From: Paraburkholderia sp. Ac-20340
Lineage (GTDB): Bacteria; Pseudomonadota; Gammaproteobacteria; Burkholderiales; Burkholderiaceae
NCBI RefSeq assembly: GCF_017104965.1
Contig: NZ_JAAGPR010000044.1
Location: 1-56,063, forward strand
Direction: 5' to 3'
Length of the DNA: 56,063 nt
Part shown: in pieces, positions 1-8,073 of the stretch
Position numbering within the stretch: position 1 is the first letter of the stretch
How the letters are laid out: the number at the start of each line of letters is the position of its first letter
Program-made: the position numbers and the translations under genes
The notes under the pieces: generated by a model
The model's database searches: none
The model's input: the letters and a program-made list of their open reading frames with translations, nothing else
Told to the model about the DNA's origin: nothing

Positions 1-680
1 CAGTTAATTCGGATTGCTGATGAGTGTATAGGTTTCAGCTCGCCTGTCGCTCCAGCACCCAGGTGTCCTTGGTGCCGCCGCCCTGCGACGAATTGACGAC
101 CAGCGAACCTTCGCGCAACGCCACCCGGCGCACGCCCGCCACCGACTTGCGGCGCGGGTGGCCGGCCTTGCCCGCCCTGAGGCCCGCCACGCGGCCCGGG
201 CGGCGGCCCCGACGGATGGCCGCCATATCCCGGCGGCGGCACGTGCGACCAGCGCTCGCGGTCGCCATACCACGAGCGGTCGCGGTAGAAACTGCCCCAA
301 TAGGCGCCGATGGAAAACGTCACGATAGGCAAGCCGATCGCCGCCCCATACCCTTCCAGCGGCACATAGCCGCCTTGATACGGGTAGGTGAGATAGCCCG
401 CGTAGACCCAGCCGCGCATGCCCGGCATGGCCACGTCGCACCATGAATAATCGCTGACGCAGCCCATCACCGTGACAGGCACATTCGGCCCGAGTTCGGT
501 CACGACGGGGTAGTCGCCGGATGGCCCGGCGTAGAGATCGACAGGTTCGCTGGTATAGGCCTGACTTTGCGCGTAAGCCTCAGCGGAGCCGAGCGAAAGC
601 CCAGCGGCAAGGAAAACGGCAGTAACGGCCGCAAGCGGCGCGCCGAAACGGCGCGGCGGCGGCGTGGAACGGTGACTCAT
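1..680 (-). CDS. Secreted SH3-domain (SH3_3) protein, 3' end chimeric and open at window edge
   Basis: The ATG at 680 follows an AGGGGAGAGT ribosome site. Residues 1-37 look like a Sec signal peptide (basic start, Ala/Leu core, AYAQ cleavage region). Residues about 40-100 match a bacterial SH3 domain (YTSEPVDLYAGPSGDYP, then WCDVA and GWVYAGYL), suggesting an envelope-associated binding protein. A Tyr/Gly/Pro-rich region follows (GYGAAIG, YWGSFYRDR, then GPPPGPRGG). From about base 170 downward the frame becomes Arg/Gly-rich and shows no stop before base 1. That DNA carries a recognisable coding signal in another frame (next entry), so the natural C-terminus is probably lost. The SH3 part is well supported; the tail is not. 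Confidence 0.7.
   Translation of the reverse strand, partial: MSHRSTPPPRRFGAPLAAVTAVFLAAGLSLGSAEAYAQSQAYTSEPVDLYAGPSGDYPVVTELGPNVPVTVMGCVSDYSWCDVAMPGMRGWVYAGYLTYPYQGGYVPLEGYGAAIGLPIVTFSIGAYWGSFYRDRSWYGDRERWSHVPPPGYGGHPSGPPPGPRGGPQGGQGRPPAPQVGGGRAPGGVARRFAGRQFVAGRRHQGHLGAGATGELKPIHSSAIRIN
35..160 (-). pseudogene. C-terminal remnant of a circularly permuted ATP-grasp protein
   Basis: In the frame ending with TGA at 35-37 the peptide reads RRVALREGSLVVNSSQGGG followed by TKDTWVLERQAS. I recognise this as the conserved C-terminus of circularly permuted type 2 ATP-grasp proteins (GSLVVNSSQGGGxKDTWV). Those proteins are normally around 470-500 residues, but upstream on this strand lies the SH3 gene in a different frame and no ATP-grasp body. 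The fragment has no start of its own. It is best read as the 3' scrap left by a deletion, or as an assembly join at the contig edge. Upstream limit is approximate. Confidence 0.6.
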
Positions 681-796
681 ACTCTCCCCTTTTGTTTGTC
701 TGCATTCGTGCATGGGAGTGAGCATATTCCGTTCCGCATGCGCGGAACACCAGGCCAAACGGCGTAGGCCGGATGGCGCGCACCGCGCAATTCGTA

Positions 797-1444
797 TTAC
801 TCGTTTTCCTCGAAGTAATGGCCAAACTTGACCTGCTTCGTGCGGATGTAGTGCTCGTTTTCCTCGCGCATCGGAATCGCCAGCGCGACGCGTTCGACCA
901 CCGGAATACCGTGCTTCGACAGCGTGTCGAACTTCTTCGGATTGTTGCTCATCAGGCGCACCGAATTGACCTTGAGCAGGCGCAGGATCGCGGCCGCCGA
1001 ATCATATTCGCGGGCGTCGTCGGGCAGGCCGAGATCGCGGTTCGCCTCGACGGTATCGCGGCCCTGCTGCTGCAGCTGGTACGCGCGGATCTTGTTCGAC
1101 AGGCCGATGCCGCGCCCTTCGTGGCCACGCAGATAAAGCAGCACGCCACGGCCTTCGGCCGCGATATAGCGCAGTGCGAGATCGAGCTGTTCGCCGCAGT
1201 CGCAGCGGTAGGAACCGAACACATCGCCGGTCAGACATTCGGAATGCAGGCGCGCCAGCACGGGCTCGCCGCTCCCCACGTCGCCCATCACGAGCGCGCA
1301 GTGTTCGGCGCCGCCATCCTTGACCCGATAGACGTAGGACTCGAAGGTGCCGTAACGGGTCGGCAGCGTGGCGCTCGCGTCAAGTACGACGCATTCGTTG
1401 GCGTTGTCGCCGTCAGCGCAGGACGGCTCTTGAAGCGTAGGCAT
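797..1444 (-). CDS. ribA: GTP cyclohydrolase II
   Basis: RibA opens GTP to 2,5-diamino-6-ribosylamino-4-pyrimidinone 5'-phosphate, formate and pyrophosphate, the first riboflavin step, in the cytoplasm. Family landmarks are intact: ATLPTRYG near the N-terminus, VLARLHSECLTGD, the zinc cysteines in FGSYRCDCGEQL plus the preceding SEC, the RGHEGRGIGL loop, DTVEANRDLG and LMSNNPKK. The ATG at 1444 gives 215 residues, close to the usual 196-215. In-frame starts at 1516 and 1609 would add low-complexity Arg/Ala sequence. No strong ribosome site separates the choices. The gene stands alone, divergent from the CBS gene, and no FMN riboswitch is visible upstream. Confidence 0.92.
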   Translation of the reverse strand: MPTLQEPSCADGDNANECVVLDASATLPTRYGTFESYVYRVKDGGAEHCALVMGDVGSGEPVLARLHSECLTGDVFGSYRCDCGEQLDLALRYIAAEGRGVLLYLRGHEGRGIGLSNKIRAYQLQQQGRDTVEANRDLGLPDDAREYDSAAAILRLLKVNSVRLMSNNPKKFDTLSKHGIPVVERVALAIPMREENEHYIRTKQVKFGHYFEENE

Positions 1445-1722
1445 GATCTGGAACAAATGACTGGCAGAAACCGGCGCAGGGCCGGATTGAAGTTCGGAAC
1501 CGGAGTGTACCGCCATTTGACCCGGCTCGCCCCGCGCACCTCGGGCAGCCCTACGCCGCCAGGGGGATCGGGCCCCGCACAGCGCCGCGCAACGGCCAAC
1601 CCCGCGCATACCCCGACGCCGCCCGCGCGGCCGTCAGCCTATACTGCATAGGCCTCGATGGCTTTCTTCCCGGCTATGACCGAACGGATCGAACGAAAAG
1701 AAGGACGAACTGGAGTCGCCCC

Positions 1723-2166
1723 ATGACGAGCGTTGCACAGGTACTTAAATCCAAGCCGGAACAAGCGGTCTACACCATCGGCGTCAACGATTCGGTCTTC
1801 GACGCGATCCGCCTGATGGCCGAAAAGCACATCGGCGCGCTGGTCGTCGTCGATGGCGAGGCGATCGTCGGCATCGTGACCGAACGCGATTACGCGCGCA
1901 AGATCGTGCTGATGGACCGCTCGTCGAAAACGACCGCCGTGCGCGACATCATGACCCCGCACGTGCGCTTCGTGCAGCTCGAGCAAACCACCTACGACTG
2001 TATGGCGCTGATGACCGAACGGCGCATGCGCCACCTGCCGGTCATGGAAGACGGCAAGCTCATCGGCATGGTGTCGATCGGCGACCTGGTGAAGGAAATC
2101 ATCGCCGAGCAGCAGTTCACCATTTCGCAACTCGAGCATTACATCACCGGCGGTCCTGGCACCTGA
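1723..2166 (+). CDS. Two-CBS-domain protein
   Basis: A 147-residue cytoplasmic protein made almost entirely of a CBS pair (Bateman module). CBS1 is about residues 10-60 (FDAIRLMAEKHIGALVVVD, then GIVTERDYARKI). CBS2 is about 75-130 (VRDIMTP, CMALMTERRMRHLPVMEDG, then GMVSIGDLVKEII). Such stand-alone pairs bind adenine nucleotides or NAD and regulate partners; the partner here is not evident. GGAGTC lies 8 bases before the ATG. A GC-rich hairpin with a T-rich tail follows at 2327-2356. Confidence 0.9.
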   Translation: MTSVAQVLKSKPEQAVYTIGVNDSVFDAIRLMAEKHIGALVVVDGEAIVGIVTERDYARKIVLMDRSSKTTAVRDIMTPHVRFVQLEQTTYDCMALMTERRMRHLPVMEDGKLIGMVSIGDLVKEIIAEQQFTISQLEHYITGGPGT

Positions 2167-2213
2167 GCGCGCATCCGCTGCGCTTTTCGCGCTCCAACGC
2201 ACACATTTCAGCG

Positions 2214-2243
2214 AAAAAAGCCCAATCCGGGGGCGGGTTGGGC
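2214..2243 (-). terminator. Rho-independent terminator (minus strand)
   Basis: A 9-bp stem (2220-2228 with 2235-2243, one G-T pair) and a 6-base loop are followed on the minus strand by six T residues (the A run at 2214-2219). It lies about 160 bases downstream of the DUF4148 gene and is the only terminator for it. Confidence 0.7.
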
Positions 2244-2326
2244 GAAGCCACCTTACGGCGGCGGAGGTTCCACGCATGAAAAATCACGCGAAAGTGTGAG
2301 TTGGAATGCGACCGTTACGGTCATAC

Positions 2327-2356
2327 GCGGCCTGCGCAAAGCAGGCCGCTTGTTTT
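2327..2356 (+). terminator. Probable terminator of the CBS gene
   Basis: Perfect 9-bp inverted repeat GCGGCCTGC / GCAGGCCGC with loop GCAAA, followed by TTGTTTT. The U tract is imperfect. Together with the opposed terminator at 2214-2243 it insulates two convergent genes. Confidence 0.6.
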
Positions 2357-2403
2357 GTCACGCCGGTATGTCGGATCGAAGTCAGTTACGGCTCAGTTCC
2401 CGC

Positions 2404-2754
2404 TCAATTGCCAAAATACGTGCGCTGCTGCGGCGCAAGCGTGGCGGGCTGGCTACCCGATTGCGACGATCCCATCGATGCACCGCCGTAGCCGGTATCG
2501 GCCGTCGGCTGGGTCTGCGCGACGCCTTCCTGCTGCGAAACGCGCGCTTCGGCAGCCTGGATGTCATGCGGATAATTGGAGTCGTTAGCGGTGGCCGGGT
2601 TGTAGCCGGCCTGCTCGATCTGGATCAACTCGGCGCGCACTTCGGCGCGGGTCTTCGGAGCATTGTTCTGGTCCACCGACTGCGCGAACGACAAAGCCGG
2701 TGCGGCCACGAACGCCGCGACGATCGCGGCCTGAATAAGGGTACGGGTCTTCAT
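2404..2754 (-). CDS. DUF4148 small exported protein
   Basis: A 116-residue protein starting at the ATG at 2754, which has GGAGGT 8 bases upstream (an ATG 15 bases earlier is possible). A clear Sec signal peptide (MKTRTLIQAAIVAAF... APALSFAQ) is followed by the DUF4148 signature KTRAEVRAELIQIEQAGYNP. The rest is Gln/Ser/Gly-rich and probably disordered, with the end QQRTYFGN. DUF4148 proteins are multicopy in Burkholderiaceae and of unknown function; a periplasmic location is inferred. Confidence 0.85.
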   Translation of the reverse strand: MKTRTLIQAAIVAAFVAAPALSFAQSVDQNNAPKTRAEVRAELIQIEQAGYNPATANDSNYPHDIQAAEARVSQQEGVAQTQPTADTGYGGASMGSSQSGSQPATLAPQQRTYFGN

Positions 2755-2939
2755 GGTATTTACCTCCATCGCTTGTTGTGCCGGGCCTCGTTGGAGCAGC
2801 GCTCCATCGGGCCAGTGCTTAACAGTCTATGAAGCGAAGCGACCAGGGGAAATACTTATTTCTCCAAAATACAGTTCCGTAGAAAGCAACAATCCGCCGG
2901 ATGCAAAAATCGGCGTAAAAATCGGATCGCATCGTATTT

Positions 2940-3602
2940 TCAGGTCGACGCCAGCAGCTTGCGCGGTCCGCTGACGTAAGGACTGCCGATCTCGTAGAAA
3001 CGCAGCGGTCTATCCTGTTCACGCGATAAACCGATGCGCGTGGTCACGCCCACTGCCCGCGCCGGCACGTCAAGGCGTCCTATCCACAATCCCTCGCCGC
3101 TGCATAAATCGACGCCATCGAAACTCGCGCCGATCCCGAACGCCTGCGTCATCCGTCCCGGCCCGCGCGTGAGATCGCGCTGCGGCACGCCCGGCCTGCG
3201 CGCCGCCATCAGCTCCAGACCTTCGAGCGGTTCGACGGCGCGAAACAGCACGCCCGCGCCCACGTCCTGCGCTTCGCTCGCCATGTTGAGCATCCAGGAC
3301 AGGCCGTAAGTCAGCCGCACATAAGCGTGCCCGCGCGCGAGGAAAAGCGACGCGTTCCACCCACGCCGCCCGATGAAGGCATGGCCCGTGGAGTCGCCGG
3401 GCGGATAGCCTTCGACTTCGACAATCCGCCCCGCCACGCGCCCCTCCGGCAGGTCGTGAACCAGCATCTTGCCGACCATGTAGCGCGCGAGCGCAGCGGT
3501 CTCAATCGGCAAATCCTTGCGCCGCAAAGGCACGATCGGCAATGGCGACGGCACATCCAAAGACGCGGCGGACAGCGCAACGCCGGCCGCCGCGCGCTTC
3601 AC
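2940..3602 (-). CDS. DNA-3-methyladenine glycosylase, AAG/Mpg family
   Basis: A 220-residue member of the mammalian-type AAG family, which excises alkylated purines in base excision repair. Visible family motifs are ARYMVGKMLVHDLPEG, the catalytic-region RIVEVEGYPPGDSTGHAF, ARGHAYVRLTYGLSWMLN, GVLFRAVEPLEG, and RGPGRMTQAFGI. The start is GTG at 3602, whose GTGA overlaps the TGA of the upstream cytochrome gene, so translation is probably coupled. The GTG start gives a short Ala-rich leader before the domain. A DNA-repair gene at the end of a periplasmic redox operon is unusual. Confidence 0.88.
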   Translation of the reverse strand: MKRAAAGVALSAASLDVPSPLPIVPLRRKDLPIETAALARYMVGKMLVHDLPEGRVAGRIVEVEGYPPGDSTGHAFIGRRGWNASLFLARGHAYVRLTYGLSWMLNMASEAQDVGAGVLFRAVEPLEGLELMAARRPGVPQRDLTRGPGRMTQAFGIGASFDGVDLCSGEGLWIGRLDVPARAVGVTTRIGLSREQDRPLRFYEIGSPYVSGPRKLLAST

Positions 3603-4951
3603 TGCGTCGCTCCTTGTGCCTGCGCCGTCTGCGCTTCGGGTTGCGTCGCGCTACGCAGTTTCGCGACATCGCCCGCGCTCACCGCGCCCGCGCGATTGTT
3701 CCAGCCCGCGCGGATAAAGCTCAGCACATCGGCGATCTGCTGGTCGTTCAACTGGTCGCGATACGAGGGCATCGGATACGGCGCCGGAATGCCCCGGATC
3801 ACAAGGTCGTCGGTGCCGTTGAGCGTGACGTTGATGAGCGACGCGGCCTCCTTTTCCAGCACGTTCGGATTACCCGCCAGCGGCGCGAACATCGGCGCGA
3901 ATCCGCGTCCGTCGGCGCCGTGGCAGTGCATGCAGTACGCCGTGTAGACGCGCGCGCCCGCATCGTTCGCGGGCCGCGAGAGCGACACTCTGGTCGCCTG
4001 CGGATCGTAGGCATAGGCCGGTGCGCCACTGCCGCCCGCCGCCGGCAGCGACTTCAGATAACCGGCGATCGCGCTGACATCGGCGTCATTGAGCGCCTGG
4101 GTGCTGTTGTTGATCACGCTCGTCATCGCGCCGAACGCCGACGCGTGCTGGTTCGCGCCCGTCTTGAGGAATTGCGCGAGATCGGCCTGGGTCCAGCGGC
4201 CAAGCCCGGTGTTGTGCTCGCCCGTGAGATTCGAGGCGAACCAGCCGTCGAGCAGCGCGCCGCTCAGGAATTCGCTGCCGCTATCGTCGAGCGCCTGTTC
4301 GTTGAAGCCGATGCCGCGCGGCGTATGGCACGAGCCGCAGTGACCGAGCCCTTGCACCAGATACGCGCCGCGATTCCAGGCGGCGTCTTTGTCCGGTTTG
4401 TCCTGATAAGCGCCCTTCTTGAGGAACACGATGTTCCAGAGCTTGAGCGGCCAGCGCATGTTCATCGGCCATTTGATGTCGCTGTCGCGATTGGCCGCCT
4501 TGACCGGTTGCACGCCATGCATGAAGTAGGCGTAGAGCGCGGCCACGTCGTCGTCGCGTACTTTGGCGTAGGACGGATAAGGCATCGCCGGATAGAGGTT
4601 GTGGCCGTCCTTCGCCACGCCTTCGCGCAAGGCGCGCGCGAAATCGTCCTGCGTATAGCCGCCGATGCCCGTGTCCGGGTCGGGCGTGATGTTGGTCGTG
4701 TAGATGCGCCCGAGCGGCGTGTTCATCGGCAGGCCGCCGGCGAACGGTTTGCCGTGGGGCGCCGTGTGGCAGGCCGCGCAATCGCCCGCCTGGGCGAGAT
4801 AGGCGCCGCGCTGGATGGTGGCGGCATCGGCGCTGGAATCGGCTGCGCAGGCATAGGCGGGCGCGAGCGCCACGGTGATCGCGGTCGCCGAAACGGCCAG
4901 GCAGTGAGCAGCAAATCCTCGCGCGCGGGAGGATGCGTTGAATGGCTTCAT
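3599..4951 (-). CDS. Triheme cytochrome c subunit of a periplasmic Mo-dependent dehydrogenase
   Basis: 450 residues with a signal peptide (about 1-36, ending AYACAAD) and three c-type heme sites: CAACH (about residue 57), CGSCH (about 206) and CMHCH (about 345). This is the layout of the cytochrome subunits of membrane alcohol/aldehyde dehydrogenases, which pass electrons to quinone or oxidase. It lies 11 bases downstream of the molybdopterin subunit and is presumably its electron acceptor. The C-terminal tail is Ala/Gln-rich. No membrane anchor other than the signal segment is evident. Confidence 0.9.
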   Translation of the reverse strand: MKPFNASSRARGFAAHCLAVSATAITVALAPAYACAADSSADAATIQRGAYLAQAGDCAACHTAPHGKPFAGGLPMNTPLGRIYTTNITPDPDTGIGGYTQDDFARALREGVAKDGHNLYPAMPYPSYAKVRDDDVAALYAYFMHGVQPVKAANRDSDIKWPMNMRWPLKLWNIVFLKKGAYQDKPDKDAAWNRGAYLVQGLGHCGSCHTPRGIGFNEQALDDSGSEFLSGALLDGWFASNLTGEHNTGLGRWTQADLAQFLKTGANQHASAFGAMTSVINNSTQALNDADVSAIAGYLKSLPAAGGSGAPAYAYDPQATRVSLSRPANDAGARVYTAYCMHCHGADGRGFAPMFAPLAGNPNVLEKEAASLINVTLNGTDDLVIRGIPAPYPMPSYRDQLNDQQIADVLSFIRAGWNNRAGAVSAGDVAKLRSATQPEAQTAQAQGATQ

Positions 4952-4962
4952 CGTCGTCCTCC

Positions 4963-7206
4963 TCAGGCGGTTTGGGCGTTCATGAGCTGACGGCCCACGG
5001 GCAGATGCCGCAGCCGCTGCCCGGTGGCCGCGTAGATCGCGTTGGTCACCGCGGGCGCAAGCGCCGCCGTGCCCGGCTCGCCGATTCCGCCCGGCGCTTC
5101 GGCGCTCGGCACGATATGCACTTCGATCACCGGCGATTCGTCGATGCGCAGGATGCGGTAATCGGTGAAATTGCGCTGCGTGACGCGCCCGCGCTCGATC
5201 GTGATCTCGCTAAACAGCGCCGCCGAAATCCCGAACACGATGCCGCCCTGCACCTGCGCTTCGATGGTCGTCGGGTTCACCACCATGCCGCAATCGACAG
5301 CCGCCACCACGCGGTTCACGCGCACTTCGCCGTTGCTCACGGTCACGTCGGCGACCATCGCGAAAAAGCTGCCGAACGCGTGCATCACGGAAACACCGCG
5401 CCCTTGTCCCTTCGGCATCGGCGGTCCCCAGTTGGCCGCGCGCGTGGCCACGTCGAGCACGCCCAGCGCGCGCGGCGACTTGCCCAGCAGATTGCGCCGG
5501 TACTGCACGGGGTCGGTCTTCGCGGCCGCCGCGCATTCGTCGATAAAGCTCTCCACCACGAAGGTGCCGCGCGTCGGCCCGACGCCGCGCCAGAAGGCCG
5601 TGGGCACCGTATGCGGTTCCTGGCGCACGTATTCGATCAGTTGATTGGGCAGGTCGTAGGGCAGATCGGCGGCCACTTCGACGGCGTCCGGGTCAATGCC
5701 GTTCTTGAACGCGGGCGGCGCAAAACGCGCCATGATCGACGAGCCGACGATGCGATGCTGCCACGCCACCGGCTTGCCGTTGGCGTCGAGTCCGGCCGAA
5801 ATGCGGTCGTAGTAGAACGGCCGGTACATGTCGTGCTGGATATCTTCCTCGCGCGTCCAGAACACCTTCACGGGCGTGCTCAGCTGCTTGCCGACCTTGA
5901 GCGCCTGGGTGATCGCATCGACTTCGAGCCGCCGCCCGAAACCGCCGCCGAGCAGATGGTTATGCAGCACGATCTGCTCGGGCTTGAGGCCCGTCACGGC
6001 CACGCCCGCGTCCACGGCGCGCGTGGGCACCTGGGTGCCAACCCAGATTTCGCAGGCGTCGGCGCGCACGTGCACGGTGCAGTTGATCGGCTCCATGGTC
6101 GCGTGCGCGAGAAACGGCTGCTGATAGACCGCATCGACACGCGTTTTGGCGCCGCCAAAGGCCTGCTGCACGTCGCCGTCCTTGCGCGCGACGGCGCCGG
6201 GCTGCTGCTGCGCGGCATTGGCCAGATCGCCGACGATCTGCTTCATCGACAGATTCGCCGCCGTGCCCTCGTTCCATTCGATCACGAGCGCCGCCGCGCC
6301 GCGCTTCGCGGCCCAGGTATGCGCGCCGATCACGGCCACGCCGTTATCGATCTTGACGATCTGCGTGACGCCGGGAATCTGCTTCGCGTGCGTGTCGTCC
6401 ACGCGCACGAGCGTGCCGCCGAACACCGGACAATTGACGATGGCCGCGTAGACCATATTGGGCAGGCGCACGTCGAGCCCGAACAGTGCCGAACCATCGA
6501 CTTTTTCCGGCGAATCGAGCCGCTTCGTGGGCTTGCCGACGATGGTGAAATCCTTGGGATTTTTGAGCGCGACGTTCTGCGGCGCGGGCAGCTTCGCCGC
6601 CGCATCCACAAGCTGGCCGTAAGACGCGCGCTGCCCGCTCGCGTCGTGCAGCACTTCGCCATTTTTCGCGTGGCAGGCGGCGGGATCGACCTGCCATTGC
6701 TGCGCAGCCGCCGCGATCAGCACCGTGCGCGCTGTCGCGCCCGCGCGGCGCATCGGCTCCCAGGCGTAACGGATCGAGGTCGAGCCACCCGTCAGTTGGC
6801 CGCCCAGCAGCGGATCGGTGAACAGCTTCGCGTCGGGCGGCGCGTGGTCGATCGTCACGCTGTCGAGCGGCACTTCGAGTTCCTCGGCGATCAGCATCGG
6901 AATCGACGTGTAGACGCCCTGTCCCATCTCCACCTTCGGGATGATCAGCGTGACCTTGCCGCCGCGGTCGATCTGCACGAAGGCGTTCGGCTCGAAAACG
7001 CCGTCCTGCTGCGTCTCGTTGCCGTCGCCGCCGACCACCGATTTACGCGCGGCGCTATCGCCCTGCGCGCCCGCGCCGACACTGAAGCCGAGCAGCAGCC
7101 CGCCGCCGGCCGCCGCGCCGAGCTTGAGGAAGCTGCGCCGGGAAATCGTCGCGATAGCGGATGCACGCGCAGCGCCGTTCTGCGCATCGAGGAGACCTTG
7201 TGACAT
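4963..7206 (-). CDS. Molybdopterin-binding subunit, xanthine dehydrogenase family (IorB-like)
   Basis: A 747-residue catalytic subunit of a molybdenum hydroxylase of the isoquinoline 1-oxidoreductase/aldehyde dehydrogenase branch. It has a textbook twin-arginine signal (SRRSFLKLG, residues 22-30) followed by AAAGGGLLLGF, so it is exported folded. Recognisable cofactor-domain motifs include MGQGVYTSIPMLIAEEL, GGGFGRRLEVD, PTAFWRGVGPTRGTFVVESF and the catalytic-glutamate loop GGIGEPGTAALAPAVTNAIY near the C-terminus. Three bases separate it from the 2Fe-2S gene and 11 from the cytochrome gene, a tight three-subunit operon. Substrate (aldehyde or N-heterocycle) cannot be decided from sequence. 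Confidence 0.92.
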   Translation of the reverse strand: MSQGLLDAQNGAARASAIATISRRSFLKLGAAAGGGLLLGFSVGAGAQGDSAARKSVVGGDGNETQQDGVFEPNAFVQIDRGGKVTLIIPKVEMGQGVYTSIPMLIAEELEVPLDSVTIDHAPPDAKLFTDPLLGGQLTGGSTSIRYAWEPMRRAGATARTVLIAAAAQQWQVDPAACHAKNGEVLHDASGQRASYGQLVDAAAKLPAPQNVALKNPKDFTIVGKPTKRLDSPEKVDGSALFGLDVRLPNMVYAAIVNCPVFGGTLVRVDDTHAKQIPGVTQIVKIDNGVAVIGAHTWAAKRGAAALVIEWNEGTAANLSMKQIVGDLANAAQQQPGAVARKDGDVQQAFGGAKTRVDAVYQQPFLAHATMEPINCTVHVRADACEIWVGTQVPTRAVDAGVAVTGLKPEQIVLHNHLLGGGFGRRLEVDAITQALKVGKQLSTPVKVFWTREEDIQHDMYRPFYYDRISAGLDANGKPVAWQHRIVGSSIMARFAPPAFKNGIDPDAVEVAADLPYDLPNQLIEYVRQEPHTVPTAFWRGVGPTRGTFVVESFIDECAAAAKTDPVQYRRNLLGKSPRALGVLDVATRAANWGPPMPKGQGRGVSVMHAFGSFFAMVADVTVSNGEVRVNRVVAAVDCGMVVNPTTIEAQVQGGIVFGISAALFSEITIERGRVTQRNFTDYRILRIDESPVIEVHIVPSAEAPGGIGEPGTAALAPAVTNAIYAATGQRLRHLPVGRQLMNAQTA

Positions 7207-7209
7207 CGC

Positions 7210-7665
7210 TCAGGCCTCCTTCGCGGCTTGCTTGATGGCCGCGCGGATGCGGCTATAGGTGCCGCAGCGGCAGATATTGCCGGCCATGGCGGCGTCGATA
7301 TCGGCATCGGTGGGGTTCGGGTTGGCGGCGATCAGCGCCGCCGCCGACATCACCTGCCCCGACTGGCAGTAACCGCACTGCACCACGTCGATCTCGCGCC
7401 ACGCCTTCTGCACTTTCTGCCCGGCGGGGGTCGCGCCCACGGCCTCGATCGTCGTGATCTTGCGGCCTTCGAGCGCCGCGACCGGCAGCACGCAGGAGCG
7501 CGTGGGCTCGCCGTCCAGATGCACCGTGCAGGCGCCGCATTGCGCAATGCCGCAACCGAACTTGGTGCCGGTCAGCCCGACGATGTCGCGCAGCACCCAG
7601 AGCAGCGGCATGTCGGGTGGCGCGTCGATCGTGTGGGTCTCGCCGTTGATGTTTAGCGTGGACAT
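7210..7665 (-). CDS. 2Fe-2S subunit of the molybdenum hydroxylase
   Basis: A 151-residue ferredoxin-like subunit. The plant-type cluster cysteines are in FGCGIAQCGACTVHLDG and the distal TRSC. The second cluster is in VVQCGYCQSGQ and NICRCGTYSRI. Start ATG at 7665 has GGAGAG about 10 bases upstream; a longer frame to 7734 adds a non-conserved leader. It carries no twin-arginine signal, so it probably hitch-hikes through Tat with the larger subunit. It is the first gene of the operon running 7665 to 2940. Confidence 0.93.
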   Translation of the reverse strand: MSTLNINGETHTIDAPPDMPLLWVLRDIVGLTGTKFGCGIAQCGACTVHLDGEPTRSCVLPVAALEGRKITTIEAVGATPAGQKVQKAWREIDVVQCGYCQSGQVMSAAALIAANPNPTDADIDAAMAGNICRCGTYSRIRAAIKQAAKEA

Positions 7666-8073
7666 GAGGCGGCTCTCCGGTGTGGGGACTGTCGATGATT
7701 GTTGACTGCGTTCGATCAATCGAAGGCCATGCATGCGCGTTGTTGCGACTTCGCGCGCAAATCGTGGAGATTTGCGCGTACGGCGCGCGACTGCGGCCTT
7801 GCGAGGACTGGCCGAGTGTAGCGCCGACTTTATTCGCGCGCTGTTAAGTGCACTGTCCCGTGCACGGCCGCGCCATAACGACGTGCGCGGCGGCGTTGCG
7901 CTACCATCGTCCGATCGGCTGGACCGGTTCGACGGACCTGCCCGCTATTGCTGGTCTTGAGCGGGTCTAGAGCGGGCCCTGAACTGGCCTTGAAGCCGCG
8001 TGATCTCGCACGCATATACGCAACTTCACGTACCAGGCCGCGTCAACACGCAGCACAACCAGGAGCCGCCACG
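7666..8073. other. Divergent intergenic region between the Mo-hydroxylase operon and a small + strand gene
   Basis: 408 bases with no convincing gene. It holds a perfect 10-bp inverted repeat (7754-7778) about 90 bases upstream of the 2Fe-2S start, and a pair of GTGCAC hexamers at 7848-7865. No promoter elements stand out. Confidence 0.5.
7754..7778. repeat. Perfect inverted repeat upstream of the Mo-hydroxylase operon
   Basis: CGCGCAAATC, five-base spacer GTGGA, GATTTGCGCG. Size and position fit an operator for a dimeric regulator, or a leader hairpin, of the 7665-2940 operon. There is no T tract, so a terminator is unlikely. Confidence 0.45.

Noticed and set aside
755..795. REP-like sequence (GGCGTAGGCCGGATGGCGC) after ribA
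   Set aside because: Short, weakly symmetric and not seen again in the window apart from a loose resemblance at 12890-12910; no T run for a terminator.
1445..1722. Possible FMN riboswitch upstream of ribA
   Set aside because: No RFN-element pattern was recognised on the minus strand.
7848..7865. Two GTGCAC palindromes separated by six bases
   Set aside because: Short and expected by chance in this composition; no link to a promoter.
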